Assembly: GCA_964652235.1 (NCBI GenBank)
Contig: CAZZDK010000035.1
Location: 1 to 8,794 of the forward strand
From: CAZZDK01 sp964652235
GTDB taxonomy: Bacteria; Pseudomonadota; Alphaproteobacteria; UBA9219
Direction of reading: 5' to 3'
Length of the DNA stretch: 8,794 nt
Part shown: positions 1-6,756 of the stretch, in pieces
How the letters are laid out: the number at the start of each line of letters is the position of its first letter
Numbering within the stretch: position 1 is the stretch's first letter
Notes under the pieces: model-generated
What the model saw: only the letters and a program-made list of their open reading frames with translations
Database searches by the model: none
What the model was told of the DNA's origin: nothing
Made by a program: the position numbers and the translations under genes

Positions 1-82
1 ACGGGCGCGGGCGGGTGCAGAATCCGCGCCGGCCGCCCCTGCTCCGTGCTAGAACTTCAGGTAGAGACCCGAATGCGCAGAC

Positions 83-475
83 GTGATTTCCTGGGCGGCG
101 GGTAAGGCTCAGGAAGTCATGCGCTTCGGCTATAACGATTTCCGGCAAAGGCTCCAGGCGTCCGCCGCCTATTTCACGCCGACGGGCTGGGAAAGCTTCA
201 CCAACGCCATGCGCGAGGCGCGCATCATCGAAGCCGTCGAGGCCAGGAAACTCACGGTCGAAATGGAGATCGGCGGCGCGCCCGAGGTCAAACTGGCCGC
301 CGAAAAGAACGGCATTTACACCTGGTATCTGCACTTCCCCGTGACGATCAAGTTCGACGGCAACGCGCCGCCCGCCTCGATACCGGCGACGCTTTTGCTC
401 CAGATCGTTCGCGTCTCGACGCTGCAAAACCCCGACGGGATCAGCATCGAGCAATGGATCGCGGCGCCGAGATAG
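83..475 (+). CDS. DotI/IcmL-family periplasmic domain protein in the dotJ/icmM position (5' end disturbed or truncated)
   Basis: This reads as the periplasmic (NTF2-like) domain of a DotI/IcmL family protein, an inner membrane part of the type IVB secretion system. It aligns along its whole length with the next gene: WAAGKAQEVMRFGYNDF matches WSATSITEILTFGFGDF, FTPTGWESFTNAMRE matches FTSEGWQAFTKAIRE, and IVRVSTLQNPDGISIEQW matches the C-terminus of its neighbour. The transmembrane helix and cytosolic N-terminus that a DotI protein needs are not in this frame. A TAG lies in frame at 62-64, and the only starts are GTG 83 or internal ATGs. Upstream, a different frame encodes LELQVE, which resembles the MELVPL stretch of the neighbour, so a frameshift or sequence error near the window edge is likely. 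The gene sits 15 bases before dotI, in the slot of Legionella icmM/dotJ. Family assignment is firm; the true start is unknown. Confidence 0.75.
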   Translation: MISWAAGKAQEVMRFGYNDFRQRLQASAAYFTPTGWESFTNAMREARIIEAVEARKLTVEMEIGGAPEVKLAAEKNGIYTWYLHFPVTIKFDGNAPPASIPATLLLQIVRVSTLQNPDGISIEQWIAAPR

Positions 476-490
476 GGAAGGCAGGTCACC

Positions 491-1249
491 ATGGGCACCA
501 AGGGCGCTTCGCCGAAGGCCAAACCCTCCGTCGCTTCCGTCATCGCCGGGGCTGTTTCGGCGGTCGCCTTCTGGCGAAAGGGTTTTCGGGGACAAAGACT
601 CGTCGCCGCGCTTTTCGAGGACACGGAACCGGAGCCGGAAAACGGGGTCGTCGCGGACGAAGCCGGCCTGCTCGCGCAGGAACAGGCGCTCATCCGGCGC
701 ATCCGGATTCAATCCTTCGTCATTTTGGGGCTGATTGTTTCCCTGTTCATCCTGATCCCGGTGCTGAAACCCATCTATATCTATGAGGCCATGAAGCCGA
801 CGGGCGAAAAAATGGAACTCGTGCCTCTTTCCGCGCCTAATTTGACGGATCAGGCCATTTTGTCCTGGTCGGCCACAAGCATTACGGAAATTCTAACCTT
901 TGGTTTCGGCGACTTCGACCAGCGGATTTTGAGCCAAAGGCCCTCGTTTACGTCCGAAGGCTGGCAGGCGTTCACAAAAGCCATTCGGGAAGAGCAGCTG
1001 CGCAGCCAATTCAAACAGCGGCAATTGGTTTTGACGACCGTGCCCTCGAATATGCCCGTCATCGTGAACAAAGGCGAGGATATAGACGGGCTTTATAAGT
1101 GGCTCGTCGAAATGCCGGTCGTTATGACCTACACGACGAACAACAATGTCGCGACAATACAAAAAAGCATTGTCAAGTTGACGATCGTTCGCGTGCCTCC
1201 CTCGGAAAACATTATGGGAATAGGGATAAAGGGGTGGCAGCTCCTTTAG
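491..1249 (+). CDS. dotI: DotI/IcmL, type IVB secretion inner membrane protein
   Basis: A 252-residue DotI/IcmL homolog. In Legionella this family forms an inner membrane complex with DotJ; the IncI plasmid equivalent is TraM. Residues 1-73 are cytosolic and include an acidic stretch (EDTEPEPE, 43-50). One transmembrane helix spans about 75-92 (FVILGLIVSLFILIPVL). It is followed by the family hallmark MELVPLSAPNLTDQAILSW (109-126) and the periplasmic NTF2-like domain to the C-terminus (KGWQLL). The ATG at 491 follows GGAAGG/AGGT at 476-486, and no upstream alternative looks better. The cytosolic part seems longer than in Legionella DotI (about 212 residues in total). The gene is 15 bases downstream of its paralog, and the pair looks like a tandem duplication. 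A 168-base gap separates it from dotH. Confidence 0.9.
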   Translation: MGTKGASPKAKPSVASVIAGAVSAVAFWRKGFRGQRLVAALFEDTEPEPENGVVADEAGLLAQEQALIRRIRIQSFVILGLIVSLFILIPVLKPIYIYEAMKPTGEKMELVPLSAPNLTDQAILSWSATSITEILTFGFGDFDQRILSQRPSFTSEGWQAFTKAIREEQLRSQFKQRQLVLTTVPSNMPVIVNKGEDIDGLYKWLVEMPVVMTYTTNNNVATIQKSIVKLTIVRVPPSENIMGIGIKGWQLL

Positions 1250-1371
1250 AGTCGATCCGCCCCCGGAATGGAAGATCCTCCCCTTATTTTCCGTACTTAC
1301 CCCCAGGAAACAAGGTTAACGGCGCGTCCTTTTCCTTTCAGCCGCTTGACCCCAAAGGGCGGGTATGAAAT

Positions 1372-1377
1372 AGGAGG
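1372..1377 (+). promoter_or_regulatory. Orphan AGGAGG Shine-Dalgarno-like site upstream of dotH
   Basis: A perfect AGGAGG lies in the dotI-dotH gap. The nearest start at a suitable distance is TTG 1385, which opens only a four-codon frame ending in TAA at 1397-1399. The dotH start candidates (TTG 1418, 1472, 1475) are too far away to use it. It could be a vestigial site, part of a tiny leader ORF, or chance. Confidence 0.3.
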
Positions 1378-1417
1378 GCATATTTTGGTCGGCCTATAAA
1401 CCTTATGTTAACGCAGA

Positions 1418-2623
1418 TTGAGCGAGAAACAGGGTTTAGTCGGACGCCTCAAACTGATTCGGGGATGTGTCTTGTTGCATAAAGAGAGACGACAGATTTT
1501 GACGACAATAGCGTTCCTCGCCGCGATCTTCTCCGGCGCGTGCGCGTTGGCCGTTTCTCCCGCGCGGGCCGAGGATCGCGCGCCGCCGCTTTCCGCCGCC
1601 GCCGTGCGTGCCGTGGTCGCAAAGCAGGAGGACTCCAAGCCGGAAGAATCGGCGAAGGATTCTTCCGCAAAAGAGACAGCGGCGAAGGATGCGCCTGCCG
1701 CCGACGGCATTGCGCTCGACGCCGTTGATCCGCTTTCCAAATTCGCCGCCGATCAGCTGGAGCTGGAACGTCAGGCGGAAGAAGCCGCCGCCAAGGCCGC
1801 CGAAGAAGAAGCGAAACTGGAGCGGGAACACAACCTTAAATCCTACAAAAGGGCCTCTGAGGGCCTGCTGCCGCTTTCGACCGATCAGATTCGCGCTTTC
1901 ATGCGCAAGCTGGAGGAAACGCAAGAAGCCTCCCTGCCGCCCCATACCGGAATGCCCAAGGGCGAAGTCAAGGTCGCGACGCTTTCCCTGGATCCCGGGG
2001 TCGATCCGCCGCAGATTAATCTGGCGGCAGGGTACGTGACGACCATCGCCATCGTCGATCAGACAGGGCGGCCCTGGCCTATTTTGGACGTCGGGGTCGG
2101 CGGCAATTTCGAAGTTACGCCCACGCAGGCCGGCTCGCACGTGGTGCGGGTCGTGCCTCTCACCCGGTTCAGCGACGGCAACCTTTCGGTCATGCTCAAG
2201 GATCTGCCGACGCCGGTCATTTTCCGCCTTTCCTCCGGAAAAGAGACGTTCCATCTGCGTTTCGACGCCCGGATCCCCAAACTGGGGCCCCAAGCGAAAA
2301 CGCCCCTTATTCAACGGCAAAGGCCGGGCAGCGGCCTTGTGGCCGGGGACGAGACGATTTCCCTTATTCTTGAAAACGCGCCGCCCAAGGACGCCACGCG
2401 GATGAAGATCGGCGGCGTCGATGCGCGAACGAAAGCCTGGAAGCTCGGCGACAAGATTTACGTTCGCACGCCGCTTTCGCTTCTGTCCCCCGCCTGGAAC
2501 GCCAGCGTGTCTTCGGCGGACGGCATGACGGTCTATGAAGTCGGCGAAGCGCCGGTGCTTCTCTTATCGGATAACGGCGCCATGATCAGGGCGCGCCTTG
2601 CGCAGGATGAAGAGCATGACTGA
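1418..2623 (+). CDS. dotH: DotH/IcmK, type IVB secretion outer membrane core protein
   Basis: DotH/IcmK is the secreted core-complex protein that, with lipoproteins DotC and DotD, forms the outer membrane part of the Dot/Icm channel (VirB9-like position). A signal peptide is clear: KERR, a hydrophobic run ILTTIAFLAAIFSGACALAV (27-46), then an ARA|ED signal peptidase I site after residue 51. Residues 55-145 are a charged Ala/Glu/Lys-rich linker likely to form a coiled coil. From about 150 the conserved domain begins, with PLSTDQIRAFMRKLEE, GYVTTIAIVDQTGRPWPI (205-222), LKDLPTPVIFRLSSG (260-274) and RFDARIPKLGP (281-291), all matching my memory of Legionella IcmK. Length is 401 residues against about 360. 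The start is uncertain: TTG 1418 gives the longest form but has no good ribosome site. TTG 1472 or 1475 follows GGGGA at 1461-1465 and would give a standard signal peptide. The 3' end overlaps dotG by 8 bases. Confidence 0.9.
   Translation: MSEKQGLVGRLKLIRGCVLLHKERRQILTTIAFLAAIFSGACALAVSPARAEDRAPPLSAAAVRAVVAKQEDSKPEESAKDSSAKETAAKDAPAADGIALDAVDPLSKFAADQLELERQAEEAAAKAAEEEAKLEREHNLKSYKRASEGLLPLSTDQIRAFMRKLEETQEASLPPHTGMPKGEVKVATLSLDPGVDPPQINLAAGYVTTIAIVDQTGRPWPILDVGVGGNFEVTPTQAGSHVVRVVPLTRFSDGNLSVMLKDLPTPVIFRLSSGKETFHLRFDARIPKLGPQAKTPLIQRQRPGSGLVAGDETISLILENAPPKDATRMKIGGVDARTKAWKLGDKIYVRTPLSLLSPAWNASVSSADGMTVYEVGEAPVLLLSDNGAMIRARLAQDEEHD
2604..2607 (+). promoter_or_regulatory. Ribosome binding site for dotG
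   Basis: AGGA sits 8 bases before ATG 2616, inside the last codons of dotH. This favours ATG 2616 over the upstream in-frame TTG 2598 and ATG 2607, and gives the 8-base stop/start overlap typical of translationally coupled genes. Confidence 0.6.
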
Positions 2624-4178
2624 CAACATGGACGAGTTCGACCAGGATCAATTCGACGCGGGCGAGGAGCCACGGTCCGGCCAGCGTTCCCAGAGCGTCA
2701 AGCAATCGCTTATCGAGGCCTGGCGCAGCAAGCCGCTTTTCAAGCTGCTGGTCATCATGGGCGTCGTCGCTTTCGCCATGGCCGGGGCCTTGGGCGCCTT
2801 TTCCGGTCCCGAGCAGACGGAGACGGCGCGGCTGGGCCGTACGCCGGATCTCCAGGAAGCGCCGGGCGGAAAATCCTCGCCCTTCTTCATCGAACAGAAC
2901 AAACAGGCCAACGAACAGCGGGTTCAGCAGGCGTTGGCCCAGGGCGGCAGCGCCATCCCCACGCCGGTGGGAACGAACGTCGATCTTTCCGAACTGACCG
3001 AAAAGACCAAGAAGGACCCCTTGCTTGAGTTCCGAGCCGAGACGGAGCGGTTGAGGCAGGAATTGCGCGCCGAACAGAAACAAAGCTCGCAGCAGGTCCA
3101 GATCCTTCAACAGCAGATGAAGCAAAAGGCCGTGGCCGAAGACGACACCCTGGCCCGCGCGATGCAAAAACAGATGCAGGAACTGATGCAGAGCTGGCAG
3201 CCGCGCAAGATGACGACGGTGGCGGGCGCGAAAACGCCCGCGGAAGAAGAGGCGGCCAAGGCGGGCGGCGCAATAGGCCAGAGCGCGCAATTGGCTTCGC
3301 TCGGACAGGCGCCGATGGGGCTGAACAAGACGGAAACCAAGCCCGTCAAAGCGCTCATTCCTGCGGGCGCCGTCAATTACGCGCAGCTTTTGACGGAAGC
3401 GAACTCGGACGTTCCGGGGCCGATTTTGGCGCAAATCCTTTCCGGCCCCTTGGCCGGCGGGCGCGCGATAGGCCGATTCCAGGTCATGGGCGATTATCTG
3501 GTCATGTCGTTCAACACCATCAGCTACAAGGGCAAGGATTATGCCATCAACGCGCTGGCGCTTGATCCTGACACGACGCTCGGCGGCATGGCGACGGAAG
3601 TGGACCATCGTTACTTCTCGCGCCTGGTTCTTCCGGCTGCGGGCGCCTTCATGCAGGCGTTCGGCACCGCGCTTTCGGACGGCGGTTCGACCACGACGGT
3701 GTCGGGCGATACGGTCATCGTTTCCCAGGCGGAAAAGGGCTACAAGGACGCCCTTTACGAAGGACTCGGCCAGGTGGGTCAAACTATGTCCGAGTTCTTC
3801 AGGAGCGAGGCCAACAAGATCAAAACGCTTGTTCGCGTAGGCGTCGGCACGCCGATGGGCCTGTTTTTCCTGCAATCCGTTCAAGAGCCGTCCCGGGAAG
3901 GCTCGTCGGCGACGCAGACGGCGGGAGGCACGCCTTCGCTACAGGAATTGCTCGCGCAGCAGGGCTACCTGCAACAGCAAAAAGCGATTCCCGGCATGGG
4001 GGTGTCCTCGGACGCGACCTATCCGAGCGTTACGAGCGCCTACGGCGCGACGACTTATTCCCCCTATCCGACCTCGCTTTATCCGTCCGGCCAGACGGGC
4101 TTTTCCCCCGGGACCCAGCTTCTTTCGCCCGGCACTTCTTACAACACAGGAAACACGACGATTTACAGGACGCGCTAA
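2616..4178 (+). CDS. dotG: DotG/IcmE, VirB10-like envelope-spanning core protein (compact form)
   Basis: DotG/IcmE is anchored in the inner membrane and reaches the outer membrane ring through a VirB10/TrbI-type C-terminal domain, linking DotF, DotH and the channel. With start ATG 2616 the protein has 520 residues. Residues 1-40 are cytosolic, and a transmembrane helix spans about 41-61 (LFKLLVIMGVVAFAMAGALG). A Gln/Glu-rich coiled coil lies at about 135-195 (LRQELRAEQKQ, QILQQQMKQK, MQKQMQELMQ). The VirB10 domain runs from about 245 to 424: IPAGAVNYAQLLTEANSD, GPILAQILSGPLAGGRAIG, the YVMSFN-like strand LVMSFN, and VGVGTPMGLFFLQ. The last 55 residues form a Tyr/Ser/Thr/Pro-rich tail. Legionella DotG is about 1048 residues because of a long repeat region that is absent here. 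The gene overlaps dotH by 8 bases, so the two are probably translated together. Confidence 0.93.
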   Translation: MTDNMDEFDQDQFDAGEEPRSGQRSQSVKQSLIEAWRSKPLFKLLVIMGVVAFAMAGALGAFSGPEQTETARLGRTPDLQEAPGGKSSPFFIEQNKQANEQRVQQALAQGGSAIPTPVGTNVDLSELTEKTKKDPLLEFRAETERLRQELRAEQKQSSQQVQILQQQMKQKAVAEDDTLARAMQKQMQELMQSWQPRKMTTVAGAKTPAEEEAAKAGGAIGQSAQLASLGQAPMGLNKTETKPVKALIPAGAVNYAQLLTEANSDVPGPILAQILSGPLAGGRAIGRFQVMGDYLVMSFNTISYKGKDYAINALALDPDTTLGGMATEVDHRYFSRLVLPAAGAFMQAFGTALSDGGSTTTVSGDTVIVSQAEKGYKDALYEGLGQVGQTMSEFFRSEANKIKTLVRVGVGTPMGLFFLQSVQEPSREGSSATQTAGGTPSLQELLAQQGYLQQQKAIPGMGVSSDATYPSVTSAYGATTYSPYPTSLYPSGQTGFSPGTQLLSPGTSYNTGNTTIYRTR

Positions 4179-4295
4179 CCGTAGAAAAACGCGCTTGCGT
4201 CGAAAAAGGTCCGACTCTACCTTACCGAGAGATCCTTTTCGGAAAGGCTTGAGAACCGTTCGAAAAGCGCATACCAGCAGACAATCCCGATCCCT

Positions 4296-4303
4296 GGGAG
4301 GAG
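4296..4303 (+). promoter_or_regulatory. Strong ribosome binding site for dotF
   Basis: GGGAGGAG ends 6 bases before ATG 4310. It fixes the dotF start and rules out longer frames that begin in the 131-base dotG-dotF gap. Confidence 0.8.
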
Positions 4304-4309
4304 TTTTCG

Positions 4310-5623
4310 ATGACAGACCGGCAGCAGCAGGAAGGCGAATCCGAACAAACCGCGCAGGAACAGGAAAGCTCGTTCTCCGTCGAGGAAGAAACGGGGGCCG
4401 AGGCCTGGCAGGAAGAGTTGCCGCCCGAAGACGATTTTCAGGATGCGCCGGATCAGGGCGAGGAAGCTCTGGACGATGAGGGCGTTCCTTCGAGCGAGGA
4501 AGAAGTCATTATCGGCGACAAGAAAAGGGGAAAGTACGTCCTTCTCGGCGTTGTCGCCGTGGGAGTCCTTCTTGTGGGGGGGATGGCCTATCTGCAATTC
4601 GGCGGCGAAACGCAGGAAGGGGCGCGGCCGGTCCCGCTTGCTTCCGTTGTGGACGTCAAGAAGATTCAAAAGGAAGCCGGTGTCGCCGGCCAGGAAACGG
4701 AGGAGGCCGCTGTAACGCCCAGGACCGGGCAGGCGGATATTGCGTCTTTGTATAGGGCCGCTCAGCAGCAGCAGGCGCAAGGCGCCGCCGCTTTGCCCAA
4801 GTCCCTCGATCCGCTTGCGCAAACCGAAGAGGCCGACAAAACTTCCCTGGGCGTCAGTACCGGGATCATCTCGCCGCCCGGCCAGGAGGAGGCCTCTCAA
4901 CCCTCTCCCGCCAAGGGACCGGTTTCCGCGCCGCCGCCTGCCGCTTCGGCGGCTCCCGTCGCAGCGCCCCAGGTCTCTTCCGTCGAAGCGCTTCCGGTGG
5001 TCGAATCTCGGCCGGAAGTCTCCGCGACCAAGGCCGCCGCGCCTGTTGCGATCACGAATGAAAATGCCGAAAGCATCAGCGACCTTCGGGCGCAGATTAA
5101 AGAGCTTCGTCAGCAGGTAAGCGAACTGAAGGCCTCTTTGGACCAAGCCCTCAAGGAAAAAGAAACAGGCGCCGAAAAGCCCAAAGCGCTCGAAGAAGAG
5201 GCCGCTCTGCTTGCGAGGCTGGAGCGGATCGAGAAGACGCTTGGCGAGAAAAAGGCATCGGCGGAACCGCCTAAGCCGCAGGCTTCCATCGCTCTTCAGG
5301 AAACAGCGGAACCCTCGGACGAAAACGTCGCGTCGTCGCCTAAGGAGGAAAAGAAAGCCGCCCCGAAAAAGAAAGCGGTCGCCAAACCCGCCCCGAAGAA
5401 GAAAAAAACGGAAAACGTCAAAATTTCCGAGCCTTCCGAAAAAGAAAGCTGGGTTTTACGCGCGGCAACGCCTGAAGCGGCCTGGGTTTCCAAGGGGGAC
5501 TATGCGGCGGCTCTGCGTCGAGTCGCGGTGGGGGAAACCTTGCCCGGCCTCGGTCAAATCAAGGAAATTCGCCAAAAGGGCGAGACCTGGGAAGTCGTCG
5601 GCACGATGGGGGTTCTGAAATAA
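4310..5623 (+). CDS. dotF: DotF/IcmG, type IVB secretion inner membrane protein (extended form)
   Basis: Assigned as DotF/IcmG from position (icmE-icmG-icmC order), topology and its C-terminal domain. DotF is a bitopic inner membrane protein that works with DotG in the core complex. The 437 residues comprise: an acidic Gln/Glu/Asp-rich cytosolic part (1-70); a transmembrane helix (about 76-96, YVLLGVVAVGVLLVGGMAYL); a Pro/Ala-rich linker (197-247); a coiled coil (252-315, ISDLRAQIKELRQQVSEL); a Lys-rich stretch with repeated APKKK (351-366); and a small C-terminal domain (380-437) with WVLRAATPEAAWV, VGETLPGLGQIKEI and WEVVGTMGV. This last pattern, aromatic-V...A.P..AWV...VGD.LPG.G.I, is what I recall from the DotF/IcmG and IncI TraP C-termini. 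Legionella DotF is about 269 residues, so the linker parts are expanded. A strong terminator follows 37 bases after the stop. Confidence 0.82.
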   Translation: MTDRQQQEGESEQTAQEQESSFSVEEETGAEAWQEELPPEDDFQDAPDQGEEALDDEGVPSSEEEVIIGDKKRGKYVLLGVVAVGVLLVGGMAYLQFGGETQEGARPVPLASVVDVKKIQKEAGVAGQETEEAAVTPRTGQADIASLYRAAQQQQAQGAAALPKSLDPLAQTEEADKTSLGVSTGIISPPGQEEASQPSPAKGPVSAPPPAASAAPVAAPQVSSVEALPVVESRPEVSATKAAAPVAITNENAESISDLRAQIKELRQQVSELKASLDQALKEKETGAEKPKALEEEAALLARLERIEKTLGEKKASAEPPKPQASIALQETAEPSDENVASSPKEEKKAAPKKKAVAKPAPKKKKTENVKISEPSEKESWVLRAATPEAAWVSKGDYAAALRRVAVGETLPGLGQIKEIRQKGETWEVVGTMGVLK

Positions 5624-5660
5624 CGGCCTCGCCGCTGCATCGGAATAAATATGGTTAAGA

Positions 5661-5691
5661 AAAAAGAAAGGGGAAAAGCCCCTTTCTTTTT
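5661..5691 (+). terminator. Intrinsic terminator after dotF
   Basis: A perfect 13-bp stem AAAAAGAAAGGGG (5661-5673) pairs with CCCCTTTCTTTTT (5679-5691) around a 5-base loop AAAAG. The GC-rich top and the A and T tracts on either side fit a Rho-independent terminator that could work on both strands. It lies 37 bases past the dotF stop and cuts the usual icmG-icmC linkage. Confidence 0.85.
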
Positions 5692-5715
5692 GCTCGAAAT
5701 TAAATAGCTTTTTAA

Positions 5716-5745
5716 TTGTTTGGTTCAAAATGACTGTGGAATAGT
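5716..5745 (+). promoter_or_regulatory. Candidate sigma70-like promoter for dotE
   Basis: In the AT-rich stretch after the terminator, TTGTTT (5716-5721) and AATAGT (5740-5745) are 18 bases apart; together they match 7 of 12 consensus positions. A promoter is needed here if the upstream terminator is efficient. The match itself is weak, and alphaproteobacterial promoters vary. Confidence 0.25.
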
Positions 5746-5761
5746 CCGTAAGGCCACGGAC
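5744..5761 (+). promoter_or_regulatory. Small inverted repeat in the dotE leader
   Basis: GTCCGT (5744-5749) and ACGGAC (5756-5761) form a perfect 6-bp inverted repeat with loop AAGGCC. It overlaps the end of the candidate promoter and lies 26 bases before the dotE start. It could be an operator half-site pair or a leader hairpin; no specific regulator can be named. Confidence 0.25.
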
Positions 5762-5787
5762 CAACCGGATCAAAACGAGGATAACCG

Positions 5788-6756
5788 ATGATGGCGGCAT
5801 CGAGAAAGAACACAAGCGTATCGCGGCCTGGAATCTTTTGGCAGGCGGGGGCGTTCGTCGCGCTTTTTCTGCTGGTCGTTTTCTGGCCCGCCGAAGCAGC
5901 GGCGGCGCAGGCGACCCTCGGCCAGATTATTTGCAACATCAAAGACAATCTCGCTGCCTATCCGAAAATCCTCAACTTCGCGGCTTATACTATCGGTCTC
6001 TTCCTTGTCGTCCGGGGCGTCCTTTTGCTTAAAAAGCACGGCGAGAATCCTTCGCAACCCCAGATCGTTCCCGCTGTCGCGCAATTGACCGGCGGCGCGC
6101 TGTTGCTCTCACTCAGGCCGTTGACGCGCATCCTTCAGAAAACGATCTTTTCTTCGAAAGACGCCGCGGGCGGCTTCGGCTGTAAGCCCGGCGATCCGGT
6201 TGGCAGCGTTGTCGGGCTGGATCAGATGATGACGAATTTCGTCAAGAACGTTTATGAGCCTATTTTCGTCCTTCTTTCGATGATCGCCATCGCCGTCGGG
6301 CTGACCTTTATCGTGAGCGGCCTTTTGAAAGGGGCGAAAACCGGGACAAACCCGCAGGCCGCCGATCCGAAGAGCATCGTCGTTCACCTGATTTTCGGCG
6401 CGATCCTGATTTCCATCGGCACGGTCCTGCCCGACGTTTTGAAGAGCATTTTCGGCTCCGGCGATGTCAGTAAGATGTCCGCCGTCAGCTTGATCAGCTG
6501 GTCGAAAATCGTCGGATCGGGCGTGGACACAACCAAGGCGGACGCCGCCGTCAAGGCGGTCTTGGCCTTTATTCAGATCATCGGCGGCATTTCTTTCCTG
6601 CGCGGATGGCTGATTTTGAAAAAAGCGATCGAGGGCGGAGGCCAGGCGACGGTGCCTCAGGGCTTTACCCACATCATAGGTGGGGCTATGGCCATTAACA
6701 TCGACGTCATGATTCGCGCCATCGATAAGACGTTCGGTTTTGGGATCGTCACGTAA
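5788..6756 (+). CDS. dotE: DotE/IcmC-like inner membrane protein with an extra N-terminal DotP/IcmD-like unit
   Basis: The C-terminal part matches IcmC/DotE, a polytopic inner membrane component of Dot/Icm: residues 257-305 hold FIQIIGGISFLRGWLILKK and GFTHIIGGAMAINI, close to the end of Legionella IcmC as I recall it. Legionella IcmC is about 194 residues; this protein has 322. The additional N-terminus has a signal-like segment (FVALFLLVVFWPAEAAAA, 23-40) and then a unit resembling DotP: YTIGLFLVVRGVLLLKKHGENP, IVPAVAQLTGGALLL, PLTRILQK. The dotP product two genes on has LKKHAENP, IARLLTGG and PLTSVIQK at the same spacing. Three related helix-hairpin units follow one another at about 64-124, 158-224 and 257-318. 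ATG 5788 has GAGG 7 bases upstream; ATG 5791 is an equal alternative. Role by family: inner membrane part of the secretion apparatus, exact function unclear. Confidence 0.83.
   Translation: MMAASRKNTSVSRPGIFWQAGAFVALFLLVVFWPAEAAAAQATLGQIICNIKDNLAAYPKILNFAAYTIGLFLVVRGVLLLKKHGENPSQPQIVPAVAQLTGGALLLSLRPLTRILQKTIFSSKDAAGGFGCKPGDPVGSVVGLDQMMTNFVKNVYEPIFVLLSMIAIAVGLTFIVSGLLKGAKTGTNPQAADPKSIVVHLIFGAILISIGTVLPDVLKSIFGSGDVSKMSAVSLISWSKIVGSGVDTTKADAAVKAVLAFIQIIGGISFLRGWLILKKAIEGGGQATVPQGFTHIIGGAMAINIDVMIRAIDKTFGFGIVT

Noticed and set aside
1405..1482. A 25-codon ORF from ATG 1405 that could be a leader peptide for dotH
   Set aside because: No ribosome site lies at a usable distance and the peptide has no attenuator-like or hydrophobic character.
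2586..3884. Long minus-strand frame of 432 codons
   Set aside because: It is the Arg/His/Leu-rich shadow of dotG, with no recognisable domain, and it lies opposite a clearly conserved gene.
4234..4247. Hairpin CCTTT-TCGG-AAAGG after dotG as a terminator
   Set aside because: The stem is only 5 bp with no T-tract, so it is unlikely to end transcription; dotF is probably read from the same transcript.
4195..4479. Small + strand frame in the dotG-dotF gap
   Set aside because: It overlaps the dotF start in another frame, has a basic shadow-like composition and no ribosome site.
4217..5146. Minus-strand frame of 309 codons opposite dotF
   Set aside because: Its Arg/Gly/Leu-rich composition comes from the reverse of the Glu/Ala-rich dotF, and it has no domain signature.
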